Positions 17,075 to 27,310 of a stretch of 64,000 nucleotides of DNA are shown here, in pieces (the first letter of the stretch is position 1; each line of letters starts with the position of its first letter). Source of the DNA: Oribacterium sp. KHPX15. Lineage in GTDB: Bacteria > Bacillota > Clostridia > Lachnospirales > Lachnospiraceae. The notes below the pieces were generated by a model. It worked only from the letters and a program-made list of their open reading frames with translations, searched no databases and had not been told where the DNA came from. The stretch spans positions 186,001-250,000 of the forward strand of contig NZ_FNRG01000002.1 of assembly GCF_900107835.1 (NCBI RefSeq). Direction: 5' to 3'. Position numbers and translations under genes: made by a program.

Positions 17075-18220
17075 ATGTTAGCTAAAGACAGTAAAAAGAA
17101 AATCATTCTTACCGGTGACAGACCAACCGGAAAACTTCACCTTGGACACTACATCGGTTCCCTTAAAAGAAGAGTTGAGTTGCAGAACTCCGGGAAATTT
17201 GATGAGATCAATATCCTCGTTGCTGATGATCAGGCATTAACAGATAACTGGGCAAACCCAAAGAAGGTTCGCGATAACATCATAGAAGTAACATTGGACT
17301 ATTTATCTGTGGGAATAGATCCTGATAAGTCCAATATCTGCATACAGTCAGGAATCCCGGCTTTGCATGCGCTGACTTTTTACTATATGAATCTCGTAAC
17401 AACCCAGAGACTTTCACGTAATCCGACTGTTAAATCAGAGATGCAGATGCGTGGTTTCAGCGGTAATGATTCCGACGATAATGAAGCCGGACTTCCTGCA
17501 GGATTCTTTACATATCCTGTTTCTCAGACTGCAGATATCACAGCATTTAAGGCAACCACTGTACCTGCCGGCGAAGATCAGATGCCTATGGTAGAGCAGT
17601 GCCGTGAGATTGCCCACAGATTTAACACCATATATAACTGTGATGTTCTTGTGGAGCCGGATATCCTTATTCCCGAGAACAGTGCCCAGAGAAGACTCCC
17701 CGGCATCGACGGAAAAGCAAAGATGTCAAAGTCTCTTGGCAACTGTATTTATCTTTCCGATGACGCAAAGTCTGTAAAGCAGAAGATAATGAGTATGTAT
17801 ACAGACCCTACACATATAAACATTGACGATCCCGGTCATATCGAGGGCAATATGGTATTTACCTATCTTGATGCTTTCCTTCGCGATGACAGCCAGTTTG
17901 CGGATTATCTCCCTGACTATAAGAATCTTCAGGAGATGAAGGATCATTACCGGCGCGGCGGACTTGGGGATATGAAGTGCAAGAAGTTCCTTCTCAAGGT
18001 TGTGGAAGAGATGCTTGATCCTATCCGTACCGAGCGTGCCAAGTGGGAGAACAATATCGGCGAGGTATATGACATATTAAAGACCGGAACAGACCATGCT
18101 GTTAAGGTAACCAATCAGACTCTTTCAGAGTGCCGTGAGGCCATGAGGATCAATTATTTTGATGACAAAAACACCATGGTTAATGATTGGGAAGACTGGC
18201 TCAAGGAAAGCCATCAATAA
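17075..18220 (+). CDS. trpS: Tryptophanyl-tRNA synthetase
   Basis: This class I synthetase charges tRNA-Trp. The product is 381 residues. The HIGH-type motif appears as HLGH in PTGKLHLGHYIGSL and the KMSKS motif as KMSKSLGN. It is longer than the near-330-residue B. subtilis type, with extra sequence around RGFSGNDSDDNEAGLPAGFF. ATG 17075 has GGAGG 5 bases upstream; the in-frame ATG at 17039 lies on the -10 element and so cannot be used from this promoter. No T-box leader is present between promoter and start. Confidence 0.95.
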   Translation: MLAKDSKKKIILTGDRPTGKLHLGHYIGSLKRRVELQNSGKFDEINILVADDQALTDNWANPKKVRDNIIEVTLDYLSVGIDPDKSNICIQSGIPALHALTFYYMNLVTTQRLSRNPTVKSEMQMRGFSGNDSDDNEAGLPAGFFTYPVSQTADITAFKATTVPAGEDQMPMVEQCREIAHRFNTIYNCDVLVEPDILIPENSAQRRLPGIDGKAKMSKSLGNCIYLSDDAKSVKQKIMSMYTDPTHINIDDPGHIEGNMVFTYLDAFLRDDSQFADYLPDYKNLQEMKDHYRRGGLGDMKCKKFLLKVVEEMLDPIRTERAKWENNIGEVYDILKTGTDHAVKVTNQTLSECREAMRINYFDDKNTMVNDWEDWLKESHQ

Positions 18221-18222
18221 AA

Positions 18223-18792
18223 ATGGGCACCTGGAAATCAAGAGGACTTAGAGGTTCTCAACTTGAAGATCTCATAAACCGAACCAATGAGGCTTACCAG
18301 GATAAGCATCTGGCGGTTGTCCAAAAGATACCAACGCCCATCACACCTATAAATATGAATGCTGAGCACACCCAGATCACACTGGCTTATTTTGACCAGA
18401 AGTCAACAGTAGACTACATTGGGATCGTGCAAGGCATTCCTATTTGTTTTGATGCAAAAGAGTGCGCCAAGGATCTCTGGCCCCTGGCGAATCTTCATCC
18501 TCACCAGGTCAGATTCATGAGTGAATTTGAAAAACAGGGCGGCATCAGTTTTATCATTCTTTCATTTACAGAAAGAAACGAAATGTACTACATTCCTTTC
18601 CGTGACATACTTTATTTTTGGGAAAGAATGGAAAATGGCGGCAAAAAATCCTTTAACTACGGCGAAATAGATCACAATTATCTGATCCGTTCACTGAAGG
18701 ATATGTTCGTACACTATTTGGAACCTTTGCAGAGGGATCTTGACGAACGTGACAGGGCCGGCTCAGGGGAAGAAGATAAAACCAATCTTTAA
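18223..18792 (+). CDS. recU: Holliday junction resolvase RecU
   Basis: RecU cuts four-way junctions during recombination in Bacillota, in place of RuvC. The 189-residue product begins MGTWKSRGLRGSQLEDLIN and has the nuclease core STVDYIGIVQGIPICFDAKE, giving Asp64, Asp77 and Lys79 as the metal-site residues by alignment with the B. subtilis Asp/Glu/Lys set; Asp77 replaces the usual Glu. IPFRDILYFWERM is a further family segment. ATG 18223 lies two bases after the trpS stop and AAGGAA is about 14 bases upstream. The gene is usually next to a penicillin-binding protein gene; here it is between trpS and trkA. Confidence 0.92.
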   Translation: MGTWKSRGLRGSQLEDLINRTNEAYQDKHLAVVQKIPTPITPINMNAEHTQITLAYFDQKSTVDYIGIVQGIPICFDAKECAKDLWPLANLHPHQVRFMSEFEKQGGISFIILSFTERNEMYYIPFRDILYFWERMENGGKKSFNYGEIDHNYLIRSLKDMFVHYLEPLQRDLDERDRAGSGEEDKTNL

Positions 18793-18807
18793 GGAGTAAT
18801 TTAATAT

Positions 18808-20169
18808 ATGAACATTATTGTTGTAGGTTGCGGCAAAGTCGGACTTACGCTTGCAGAGCAGCTATCCAAAGAGAATCATAATATTACCATTATAGATACC
18901 AATGAGAGAGCATTACGTCATGCAGTGGAATCCATCGATGTTATGGGCATAACCGGAAACGGCGCCATGCTTGAGATACAGCAGGAAGCAGGTGTAAAAA
19001 ACGCTGACGTTCTGATAGCCGCAACGGATTCTGATGAAATCAACATGTTATGCTGCCTTATCGCCAAAAAGGAGGGTAATTGCAGCACCATAGCTCGTAT
19101 CAGAAATCCGGAGTACACTAATGAAATCACCTATCTCAGAGACGAATTGAACCTTGCCACAGTTATAAATCCCGAAATGGCTGCTGCAAAGGAAGTTGAA
19201 AGACTGCTGCATTTCCCACAGGCATTGAAAATCGACAGCTTTTCAAGAGGAAAGATCGATCTTTTCAGAGTCAGGGTTCCTGAAAACAGTAGTATCTCAG
19301 GCATAAAACTCCACAATATACATCATGAGTTAAATGTTAATGTACTCATATGCTCCATTGAAAGAGGCGATGAAGTCATCATCCCATCCGGAAAACAGGA
19401 AATCAGAAGCGGAGATATCTTAAGCTTTATCGCCAATGCCCCGCAGGCTAATGCTTTCGTCATCCTCCTCGGTATAGATTTTGCTCCTATCAGGAATATC
19501 ATGATAATCGGAGGTGGGAGAGTCACCTACTACATTGCCAAATACCTTCAGGCTTCCAAATCCCGCTGCAAACTGAAGATCATTGATATAGATCATGACC
19601 GCTGCGATTTTCTTGCAGCCGAATTCCCTGAAGCAACCATAATCAATGCTGACGGCACCGATCAGGATATGCTTATAAGAGAAGGCATCGAAAGAACCGA
19701 CGCATTCTGTTCCCTTACCGGAATTGACGAGGAGAATATCATGCTTTCTCTGTATGCAGGAAAGCTTTCAAAGGCAAGACTTATCACCAAGATCAACCGT
19801 ATCTCCTTTGAAGATGTGGTTAATGAGCTAAACCTGGGTTCAGTTATCTATCCAAAACAGATTGTAGCAGACTATATCGTTCAGTATGTACGAGCCCTCC
19901 AGAATTCACAGGGATCAAATGTGGAAACCATGTTTAAGATTGCAGACGGAAGAGCTGAGGCTTTGGAATTCAGAGTGGGCAATGATCCCAATCTGGTAAA
20001 TCACAAGTTCTCTTCATTGAGATTTAAGCCTAATGTTCTTATTGCTGCTATCGTTCGTGACGGCAATCTTATTACTCCAAGAGGCTCTGACTTCATGCTT
20101 CCCGGTGACAGTGCCATTGTTGTCACTACAAACACGGGTTTCAATGATCTTAAGGATATTCTTGCATAA
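18808..20169 (+). CDS. trkA: Trk potassium uptake regulatory subunit TrkA
   Basis: TrkA is the cytoplasmic NAD(H)/ATP-binding ring that gates TrkH. The 453-residue product is a tandem repeat: RCK-N with GCGKVGLTLAEQL at residues 7-19, RCK-C at about 140-220, a second RCK-N with IIGGGRVTYYIAKYL near 232-246, and a second RCK-C to the end. AAGGAG lies upstream. It is 16 bases from trkH, so both are co-transcribed. Confidence 0.95.
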   Translation: MNIIVVGCGKVGLTLAEQLSKENHNITIIDTNERALRHAVESIDVMGITGNGAMLEIQQEAGVKNADVLIAATDSDEINMLCCLIAKKEGNCSTIARIRNPEYTNEITYLRDELNLATVINPEMAAAKEVERLLHFPQALKIDSFSRGKIDLFRVRVPENSSISGIKLHNIHHELNVNVLICSIERGDEVIIPSGKQEIRSGDILSFIANAPQANAFVILLGIDFAPIRNIMIIGGGRVTYYIAKYLQASKSRCKLKIIDIDHDRCDFLAAEFPEATIINADGTDQDMLIREGIERTDAFCSLTGIDEENIMLSLYAGKLSKARLITKINRISFEDVVNELNLGSVIYPKQIVADYIVQYVRALQNSQGSNVETMFKIADGRAEALEFRVGNDPNLVNHKFSSLRFKPNVLIAAIVRDGNLITPRGSDFMLPGDSAIVVTTNTGFNDLKDILA

Positions 20170-20185
20170 GGGAGCTTATTGATAC

Positions 20186-21634
20186 ATGAACATAAATATG
20201 ATCGTATATGTACTTGGATGGGTACTGAAGCTTGAGGCAGGCCTCATGCTTTTACCCATGCTGTGTGCATTGATTTACAAGGAATTGTGGGCCTTTTCGG
20301 CACTGGGAATAAGTGCGTTGTTGTCTTTATTCATAGGAACCCTTGTGACCTTGAGAAAGCCTAAAAAAATCGCCTATTACGTCAAGGAAGGTTTCGTAAT
20401 ATGTGCCCTCAGCTGGATCGTGTTATCCCTTATCGGGGCCCTGCCATTCTACATTACCGGCACCATTCCTCATTATATCGACGCGGTGTTTGAGATAGTT
20501 TCAGGTTTTACAACCACCGGAGCCTCAATCCTCGATGAGGTGGAGCATTTAGGAAAGGGCTTACTGTTCTGGCGTTCCTTCAGTCACTGGGTAGGCGGAA
20601 TGGGAGTACTGGTACTTGTTCTTACCATACTTCCTTTGGGCGGCGGATATAACATGATGATAATGAAGGCCGAATCTCCGGGACCTGCAGTAAGTAAAAT
20701 GGTTCCAAGGGTTGCTGACACCGCCAAGGCCCTGTACAAGATTTATTTTTTCCTGACCATTGCATGGATACTGATTTTTTTTGTATGCGGCATGGATTTA
20801 TTTGATGCCTTATGTATCGCTTTTGGTGCTGCCGGCACCGGAGGTTTCGCAGTAAGGAACTCAGGAATGGGCGATTACAGCATGTTCTGCCAGTTTCTCA
20901 TTACCATAGCCATGATAATGTACGGTGTTAATTTCAACGTCTATTATCTTATGCAGAAACGCAAATACAAGGACGCCCTTGGATGTGAGGAAGCAAGAGT
21001 TTATTTTGCTATAATAATCGCATCAAGCATTTTTATCGCTTTTAATATTCTAAAGATGTGTGGCGGCGACTTGATTTATTCATTGCATCACAGCTTCTTT
21101 ACGGTAGCATCACTTATAACCACAACAGGTTTTTCAACTCTGGACTTTAATACCTGGCCGCAGCCGAGCCAGATGGTTCTTTTGTTCCTGATGTACTGTG
21201 GTGCCTGTGCAGGTTCAACCGGCGGCGGAATCAAGGTATCCCGAGTTATCATTTTATTCAAGGAGATCGGCAAGGATCTTTTGGTTCTTCTTCATCCTGA
21301 AGCTGTGAGACATATAAGGCTGGAAGGAAAGAGACTGGAGCATTCAGTTGTAAGATCCGTGAACTGTTACCTTATAATGTACGTGTTTATCTTTTTGGTA
21401 TCAGTATTTATCATTTCATTTGATAAATTTGATTTTGTAACTAACTTTTCTGCAGTAGCCGCAACCTTCAACAATATAGGTCCCGGACTTGGTGCAGTAG
21501 GCCCTGTATGCAATTACTCGGAATACTCTGATTTAAGTAAGATTATTCTGACCATAGACATGCTTGCAGGAAGATTGGAAATCCTACCTATGATGATTTT
21601 ATTGCTTCCGAAAACATGGTACGGCAATAATTAA
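20186..21634 (+). CDS. trkH: Trk potassium uptake channel TrkH
   Basis: TrkH is the K+-conducting membrane subunit. The 482-residue product has about ten hydrophobic segments and the four pore-loop signatures expected of the family, seen as SGFTTTGAS, GAAGTGGFAV, TTTGFST and the NNIGPGLGAVG segment. WRSFSHWVGGMGV after the first pore and GSTGGGIKV before the fourth are conserved landmarks. It ends at a strong terminator, closing the rightward gene series. Confidence 0.95.
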   Translation: MNINMIVYVLGWVLKLEAGLMLLPMLCALIYKELWAFSALGISALLSLFIGTLVTLRKPKKIAYYVKEGFVICALSWIVLSLIGALPFYITGTIPHYIDAVFEIVSGFTTTGASILDEVEHLGKGLLFWRSFSHWVGGMGVLVLVLTILPLGGGYNMMIMKAESPGPAVSKMVPRVADTAKALYKIYFFLTIAWILIFFVCGMDLFDALCIAFGAAGTGGFAVRNSGMGDYSMFCQFLITIAMIMYGVNFNVYYLMQKRKYKDALGCEEARVYFAIIIASSIFIAFNILKMCGGDLIYSLHHSFFTVASLITTTGFSTLDFNTWPQPSQMVLLFLMYCGACAGSTGGGIKVSRVIILFKEIGKDLLVLLHPEAVRHIRLEGKRLEHSVVRSVNCYLIMYVFIFLVSVFIISFDKFDFVTNFSAVAATFNNIGPGLGAVGPVCNYSEYSDLSKIILTIDMLAGRLEILPMMILLLPKTWYGNN

Positions 21635-21653
21635 TAAATATTTATAAATAATG

Positions 21654-21701
21654 AACTCCGAATATTCCTAAACTGAATAAGATGGATTATTCGGAGTTTT
21701 T
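21654..21701 (+). terminator. Intrinsic terminator after trkH
   Basis: Perfect 11-bp arms (21654-21664, 21688-21698) are followed by TTT. The loop is 23 bases. Confidence 0.8.
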
Positions 21702-21711
21702 ACATTTCAAT

Positions 21712-21753
21712 CCTGATGTTTCGGCAACAATTAAATATTGCCGAAACATCAGG
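21712..21753. repeat. Dispersed palindrome, copy 1
   Basis: Perfect 16-bp arms (21712-21727, 21738-21753) surround an AT-rich centre. The 22-base core at 21722-21743 begins CGGCAA and ends TTGCCG, and is the exact reverse complement of the core of copy 2 on the other side of the next gene. Confidence 0.85.
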
Positions 21754-21814
21754 GGCCCACCGGAATTTTCCTATTATCTCTTCGTTAAACTGGTGTTTTG
21801 CGAAATAATGAATT

Positions 21815-22618
21815 ATGAGCTATTTAGATAATTTTGAGCTGAAATTTGACCTGGACATCCACCCTGTCCATACATTGATGTCTGTATCCGGACTTCGAAA
21901 TGACAATACCAATAAAATAAGAATATTTTCTAATGATGGTTCATATACCGAAATCAAAAAAGGTATCGATCGTTTTAATGCTGAATCAACCTGGATAAAT
22001 CAATTCAGACGCTTTTATTCTGAGCATCCGGACAGTTTATTCTGTCTCAATATAATTACAGGCTCTGACAAAGAATCCTGCAATACATTGGATCAGATTT
22101 TGATTGATACAGACTCATTTTTGGAATTTAAATCTGAGATACAAAAAAACTTAATTTCAGATAATTTAGATGCAATTACCTCCATATCTCCTCTTTTTTA
22201 TCTGGAACGTATAAATGATACCGGAAATGTATTCTTATATGTCTTATATAGCATTCCGGTTAATGAGCTAAAAAAAGAAATTGTATACAATATGATTTAC
22301 TCATTGTGCGAAAAAGGCGGATTTTTCCTTCATGAAAACGGAATTTATGATAAATCCCCGGAACAGGCACTTTTGTATACAATACAATATGTTCATGACG
22401 GACTGTTGGTACATGATACTGAGTATCCCTGGTTCCAAAAAAAATTCCAGCTGATAGGCACGGCACAATCCTTTGCCTCCATCTTAATCATGATTTCCAC
22501 CGTACTTTTCATGAATAAGCTCCTCTATCTTCCTTTTGGCTGGCTGATTTTCACAACATTAATAGCAATTGGATTATATATATTTATTGTATCACGAGAA
22601 AACTCAAAACATCCATAG
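21815..22618 (+). CDS. Unrecognised protein with two C-terminal membrane helices
   Basis: I do not recognise this 267-residue protein. About 215 residues are soluble, polar and rich in N, D and I, with no catalytic motif I can name. Two hydrophobic segments follow, near residues 215-235 (SFASILIMISTVLFMNKL) and 238-258, and a short basic tail SRENSKHP. The soluble part would be cytoplasmic if the two helices form a hairpin; this is inference. The gene is visibly more AT rich than trkH and eno, has no clear ribosome binding site before ATG 21815, and is bracketed by two related palindromes, the second overlapping its stop codon. It may be a recent acquisition. Confidence 0.7.
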   Translation: MSYLDNFELKFDLDIHPVHTLMSVSGLRNDNTNKIRIFSNDGSYTEIKKGIDRFNAESTWINQFRRFYSEHPDSLFCLNIITGSDKESCNTLDQILIDTDSFLEFKSEIQKNLISDNLDAITSISPLFYLERINDTGNVFLYVLYSIPVNELKKEIVYNMIYSLCEKGGFFLHENGIYDKSPEQALLYTIQYVHDGLLVHDTEYPWFQKKFQLIGTAQSFASILIMISTVLFMNKLLYLPFGWLIFTTLIAIGLYIFIVSRENSKHP

Positions 22619-22652
22619 AAATCGGCAATATTTAATTGTTGCCGATTTCTAT
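22615..22652. repeat. Dispersed palindrome, copy 2
   Basis: Perfect 14-bp arms (22615-22628, 22639-22652) contain the stop codon of the preceding gene. Its 22-base core (22623-22644) is the exact reverse complement of the copy 1 core, while the outer arm sequences differ. Confidence 0.85.
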
Positions 22653-22711
22653 GTCACATTTGTAGCATTTATTAATAATGTTTATAACAGACTCATCATT
22701 ATTACATACTG

Positions 22712-22743
22712 AAAAAGGCGGAACAGCTATACTGTTCCGCCTT
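22712..22743 (-). terminator. Intrinsic terminator of eno
   Basis: Arms 22715-22726 and 22732-22743 are perfect 12-mers. On the reverse strand the stem is followed by TTTTTC, and it begins 26 bases after the eno stop. Confidence 0.85.
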
Positions 22744-22768
22744 AAATCTTCTTATTACTACGAAAAGA

Positions 22769-24100
<1,332 letters not shown>

Positions 24101-24197
24101 TTAATATTTCGCTTCGCGAAGAACCGTTGCTGCATATCAGAATAATTAAAACCCTGACATTGTCTCCTTGGCCTATGATTGTATCTGACCAAATGCA

Positions 24198-24226
24198 ATT
24201 ATAACACTGAGTATAAACCCTCGCAA
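24198..24226 (-). promoter_or_regulatory. Sigma-A promoter of eno
   Basis: Read on the reverse strand, TTGCGA (24226-24221), a 17-base spacer and a perfect TATAAT (24203-24198) form a strong promoter. Confidence 0.85.
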
Positions 24227-24354
24227 CCGCAACATAGCTTTATATTATGAAAATAATAGGAAATTTGTATGTCATCATAGCTAAAAAACATCTTGTTTTT
24301 TCGTTATATCCGTCATTATTTCGCAAAACCTTTCTACATTCCTATGCTTCTCTT

Positions 24355-24363
24355 TGTTATAAT
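24355..24363 (+). promoter_or_regulatory. Extended -10 promoter of the recombinase gene
   Basis: TGT followed by a perfect TATAAT (24358-24363) forms an extended -10. No good -35 is visible at the right spacing. A start near 24370 would give a leader of about 120 bases. Confidence 0.6.
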
Positions 24364-24488
24364 ATACAAAGAATAATGATTTGGATCGTCAGATTGTGAA
24401 ATTATTATCATTTATGCACTAATATTCATATATACTTATACCCATTAAACCGACAGAACTATTTCACTTGAAAATCGGAGGAAAAATA

Positions 24489-25562
24489 ATGGCATTAAAA
24501 TATCATGAGCAGGTAGATAAAGAAAATACTCTTAAATTAAGATCTCTGCTCTCCGAACTGCCCCAATGCTGTACTACTTTTTTCAGGGGCATCGAACCAC
24601 GGACTTCATCAAGAACCCGTATCGCTTATGCTTATGATCTAAAAGTGTTTTTCCAATTTCTTAGAGATGAAAATCCTATATTCAGAAGCAAAGCCATCAG
24701 GGATATCTCTCTGGATGACATAAGTAATATAACCGTTTTGGATCTTGAAGACTTTCTTGAATACCTTAAATACCGTAAACGAACGACTAAAGACTCAAAG
24801 GGAAATGAAATAACAACAGATGTTATCAACAGCCGCACTGCCATAAAGCGCAAAGTTGCTTCCCTGAGAAGCTTCTATAACTATTTTTATCGTAATCAGC
24901 TTATACAGAACAACCCTGCCGCCCTATTACAGATGCCCAAATTGAAAGACCATGAAATCATTCGAATGGACTCCAATGAAGTTGCAGATTTTCTGGATGA
25001 AGTCGAAACCGGAGACAACCTCACCAAACATCAACAGGTATTCCATGATAAAACCGAACTCCGTGATGTTGCCATGATGACACTCATGCTAGGCACCGGA
25101 ATCCGAGTATCTGAATGTGTAGGCCTTAATATCTCAGATGTAGACTTTAATAATAACGGCATTCATATCCACAGAAAAGGCGGCAAAGAGGTTACCGTTT
25201 ACTTTGGCGATGAAGTCGAGGGAGTTTTACGTCAATACGTGGATCACAGAAAACATCTTGTACCAGAAAACGGCTCCGAGGATGCTCTGTTTCTTTCTCT
25301 GAGAAACTCACGTATCACTGTGAGATCTGTAGAATATATGGTAAAAAAATATGCCAAAACTGTAACGCCTCTTAAGCATATCACTCCCCATAAATTAAGA
25401 AGCACCTATGGCACCAATCTATATAAAGAAACCGGTGATATATACCTGGTGGCAGACGTTCTGGGACACAATGACGTTAATACCACAAAAAAACACTATG
25501 CCGCTTTGGAAGACGAACGTCGCAGAAGTGCCCGAAACAAGGTTCGATTAAGAACAGACTAA
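24489..25562 (+). CDS. Tyrosine recombinase (Xer/integrase family)
   Basis: This is a site-specific recombinase of 357 residues. An N-terminal SAM-like core-binding domain (to about residue 160) precedes a catalytic domain with the full catalytic set: Arg near 205 in GTGIRVSE, Lys in HRKGGKEV, HxxR in HKLRSTYG near 300, LGHNDV near 326 and the nucleophile Tyr in KKHYAAL near 337. ATG 24489 has GGAGGA upstream; the in-frame TTG at 24468 precedes that site. It carries no excisionase, phage or conjugation genes alongside, so it could be a chromosomal Xer-type enzyme rather than an element integrase. Short direct repeats lie directly downstream. Confidence 0.93.
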   Translation: MALKYHEQVDKENTLKLRSLLSELPQCCTTFFRGIEPRTSSRTRIAYAYDLKVFFQFLRDENPIFRSKAIRDISLDDISNITVLDLEDFLEYLKYRKRTTKDSKGNEITTDVINSRTAIKRKVASLRSFYNYFYRNQLIQNNPAALLQMPKLKDHEIIRMDSNEVADFLDEVETGDNLTKHQQVFHDKTELRDVAMMTLMLGTGIRVSECVGLNISDVDFNNNGIHIHRKGGKEVTVYFGDEVEGVLRQYVDHRKHLVPENGSEDALFLSLRNSRITVRSVEYMVKKYAKTVTPLKHITPHKLRSTYGTNLYKETGDIYLVADVLGHNDVNTTKKHYAALEDERRRSARNKVRLRTD

Positions 25563-25582
25563 AACATTGGGAAACCACATTA

Positions 25583-25697
25583 AACTTTGGAGATTAAAAA
25601 AAGAGCCTCGTAAGGCTCTTTTTTTTAGTCTGCCACTCAATCAGCTCGAGAACATCTCAGGAACTTTGGAGACCTCCTCTCAGGAACTTTGGAGATT
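25583..25697. repeat. Short direct repeats downstream of the recombinase
   Basis: TCTCAGGAACTTTGGAGA occurs at 25655-25672 and again at 25678-25695, a period of 23 bases. A partial third copy, AACTTTGGAGATT, lies at 25583-25595 on the other side of the recombinase terminator and matches the second copy exactly over 13 bases. Each full copy has TCTC and GAGA ends around a 10-base centre. Confidence 0.8.
25596..25626. terminator. Bidirectional terminator between recombinase and GGDEF genes
   Basis: A-run plus AAGAGCC (to 25607) pairs with GGCTCTT plus T-run (25614-25626). The A-rich left side means it can work on both strands, ending the convergent recombinase and GGDEF transcripts. Confidence 0.9.
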
Positions 25698-25702
25698 CTT
25701 TT

Positions 25703-27169
25703 TTATCCTCTGGGATCTGTTCCCCCTTCGCTTATGATTTTCTCATGCATCAATTTCTTTTTCTCATACATGCGCTGATCTGCAATTTTTCTCAGCTCGT
25801 TAGGACTTGTACTGTCCGTCGGTGCTATTGCGTAGCCGGCACTTACGCTTATGGTTATCCTGTAATCCTTTGTATCCAATATAGGAACCTTAAATGCTGC
25901 GTCCATATCCTCCAGGATTTTCTTGTACTCTTCTTCCGGAAGCTCCTCGTCTATCAAAATAGCAAATTCATCACCGCCAATTCTGAATACTTCATGACGG
26001 GATGCATCCCTGAGTCTTATGGCAGTTTCCTGAAGAACCTCATTACCCACATGGTGTCCGTAATTATCATTGGCATACTTAAAGAAGTTCAGGTCTACAT
26101 AATAAATTCCATATGTATCTCTGGTCTGTGAAACAGCTTTTAATGCCTCTCCAAAGACACGTCGGTTCTTAAGGCCGGTCAGGTCATCATGAGTACCCCT
26201 GTAATCCAAAAGCTTCATCAATGTATGGTTTCTGATCCTAAATCCGATAAAATAAGAAATACTCTCTATGATCTTACGAGTGTCGATATCATCGATAATT
26301 TCATAATTGTCCGCGCATAAAAAGCCAAGTATCTGATGCTTGTTATCATAGAACGGCGCACATACAAATCTTTGAATTCCTCTGTCCTTTAAATTTTCAT
26401 ATACATCTTTTTCATGTTCTTTGAAAATATCGATATCGTCAATCTTTATAACCGCTCTGTCGCGATTCAGGTATTTTTCCCAGTTTCCAAAGTACTTTTG
26501 ATAACTAAGCTTTGAAAGTTTTTCCCTGTGAGTAGGAATACCGTCATTGCACCACTCAAACTCCAGATCCACAACAACCCTGTCAGTGCTGAGTATATAA
26601 ATTCTTTCAGGATGGATAACCCGACTAAGCTCCAGAAGAACCTGATTCATAACAGCATCATAATCATCCTCATTGCTGAGAAGACGACTGATACGTACTA
26701 TAGCATCATCTGTAGTTGAATTTCTTCGCAGCAATTCTCTTTCCAGATGACTGTCATCGATGAATGTACACACTACTATACAACACCCTCTAATATTGGT
26801 CGGGGCAATAATAAACTCCGCCCAATGTCCAAGTATTTTGCTGTAGGTTGTATAGTTACTCTCTTCTCCCCGATACGCAGCTTTATAGGCATAATAAAAC
26901 AATTCTTTGGTTTCATCTTCATAGGTTTCTGTAGCCAGATGCCCTACCAGATCTTCTTTATCATGTCCGATACCTCTGCAAAAGCGTTCGTTAGCGTAAA
27001 GATATTTTGCATCAACAGCTCCGTCATGCTTATCATTTTCTACAATTTGAAAAAGAGCATATGCCACAGGAAGTTTTTTTTGTAATTCCGACATCTTGTC
27101 GAATAACAAAAACGCATTTTTTATTAATGAACTATCATTGTCACCTTGCATTCTTTCCATTGAAACCAT
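25703..27169 (-). CDS. PAS-GAF-GGDEF diguanylate cyclase
   Basis: This is a probable cytoplasmic cyclic-di-GMP synthase of about 488 residues. A PAS-like domain (about residues 25-140, with AYALFQIVENDK and YANERFCRGIGHDKEDLVG) is followed by a GAF-like domain (about 150-320) and a GGDEF domain (about 335-480) with DDLTGLKNRR and the intact active-site loop RIGGDEFAIL. I see no membrane helix and no clear allosteric RxxD site. The start is uncertain: 27169, 27160 and 27151 are all ATG in frame and AAAGG precedes the first two at poor spacings; the longest frame starts at a GTG (27208) without a ribosome binding site. Confidence 0.88.
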   Translation of the reverse strand: MVSMERMQGDNDSSLIKNAFLLFDKMSELQKKLPVAYALFQIVENDKHDGAVDAKYLYANERFCRGIGHDKEDLVGHLATETYEDETKELFYYAYKAAYRGEESNYTTYSKILGHWAEFIIAPTNIRGCCIVVCTFIDDSHLERELLRRNSTTDDAIVRISRLLSNEDDYDAVMNQVLLELSRVIHPERIYILSTDRVVVDLEFEWCNDGIPTHREKLSKLSYQKYFGNWEKYLNRDRAVIKIDDIDIFKEHEKDVYENLKDRGIQRFVCAPFYDNKHQILGFLCADNYEIIDDIDTRKIIESISYFIGFRIRNHTLMKLLDYRGTHDDLTGLKNRRVFGEALKAVSQTRDTYGIYYVDLNFFKYANDNYGHHVGNEVLQETAIRLRDASRHEVFRIGGDEFAILIDEELPEEEYKKILEDMDAAFKVPILDTKDYRITISVSAGYAIAPTDSTSPNELRKIADQRMYEKKKLMHEKIISEGGTDPRG

Positions 27170-27218
27170 TACCTTTCTAAATGAAAACTGATCACACTGA
27201 TCTTTCACGAAAAATAAA

Positions 27219-27233
27219 ACGACATCATGTCGT
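27219..27233. promoter_or_regulatory. Hairpin upstream of the GGDEF gene
   Basis: ACGACAT (27219-27225) and ATGTCGT (27227-27233) are perfect arms around one base. On the reverse strand it is followed by TTTTATTTTT, so it could act as an attenuator or operator for the GGDEF gene. Confidence 0.4.
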
Positions 27234-27310
27234 CACTTATCTAAAAACCATATAGTGTTATATCGGTAATAAATTCCAATCTGATAACTCATTAAAAAAT
27301 AAAAATTTCA

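Noticed and set aside
24489-25562. Integrated element or prophage anchored by the tyrosine recombinase
   Set aside because: No cargo, structural, replication or conjugation genes are adjacent and no tRNA attachment site is seen; neighbours are enolase and a GGDEF gene.
27170-27208. Longest start (GTG 27208) for the GGDEF protein
   Set aside because: No ribosome binding site precedes it and the added 13 residues are not part of the PAS domain; the downstream ATG cluster is preferred.
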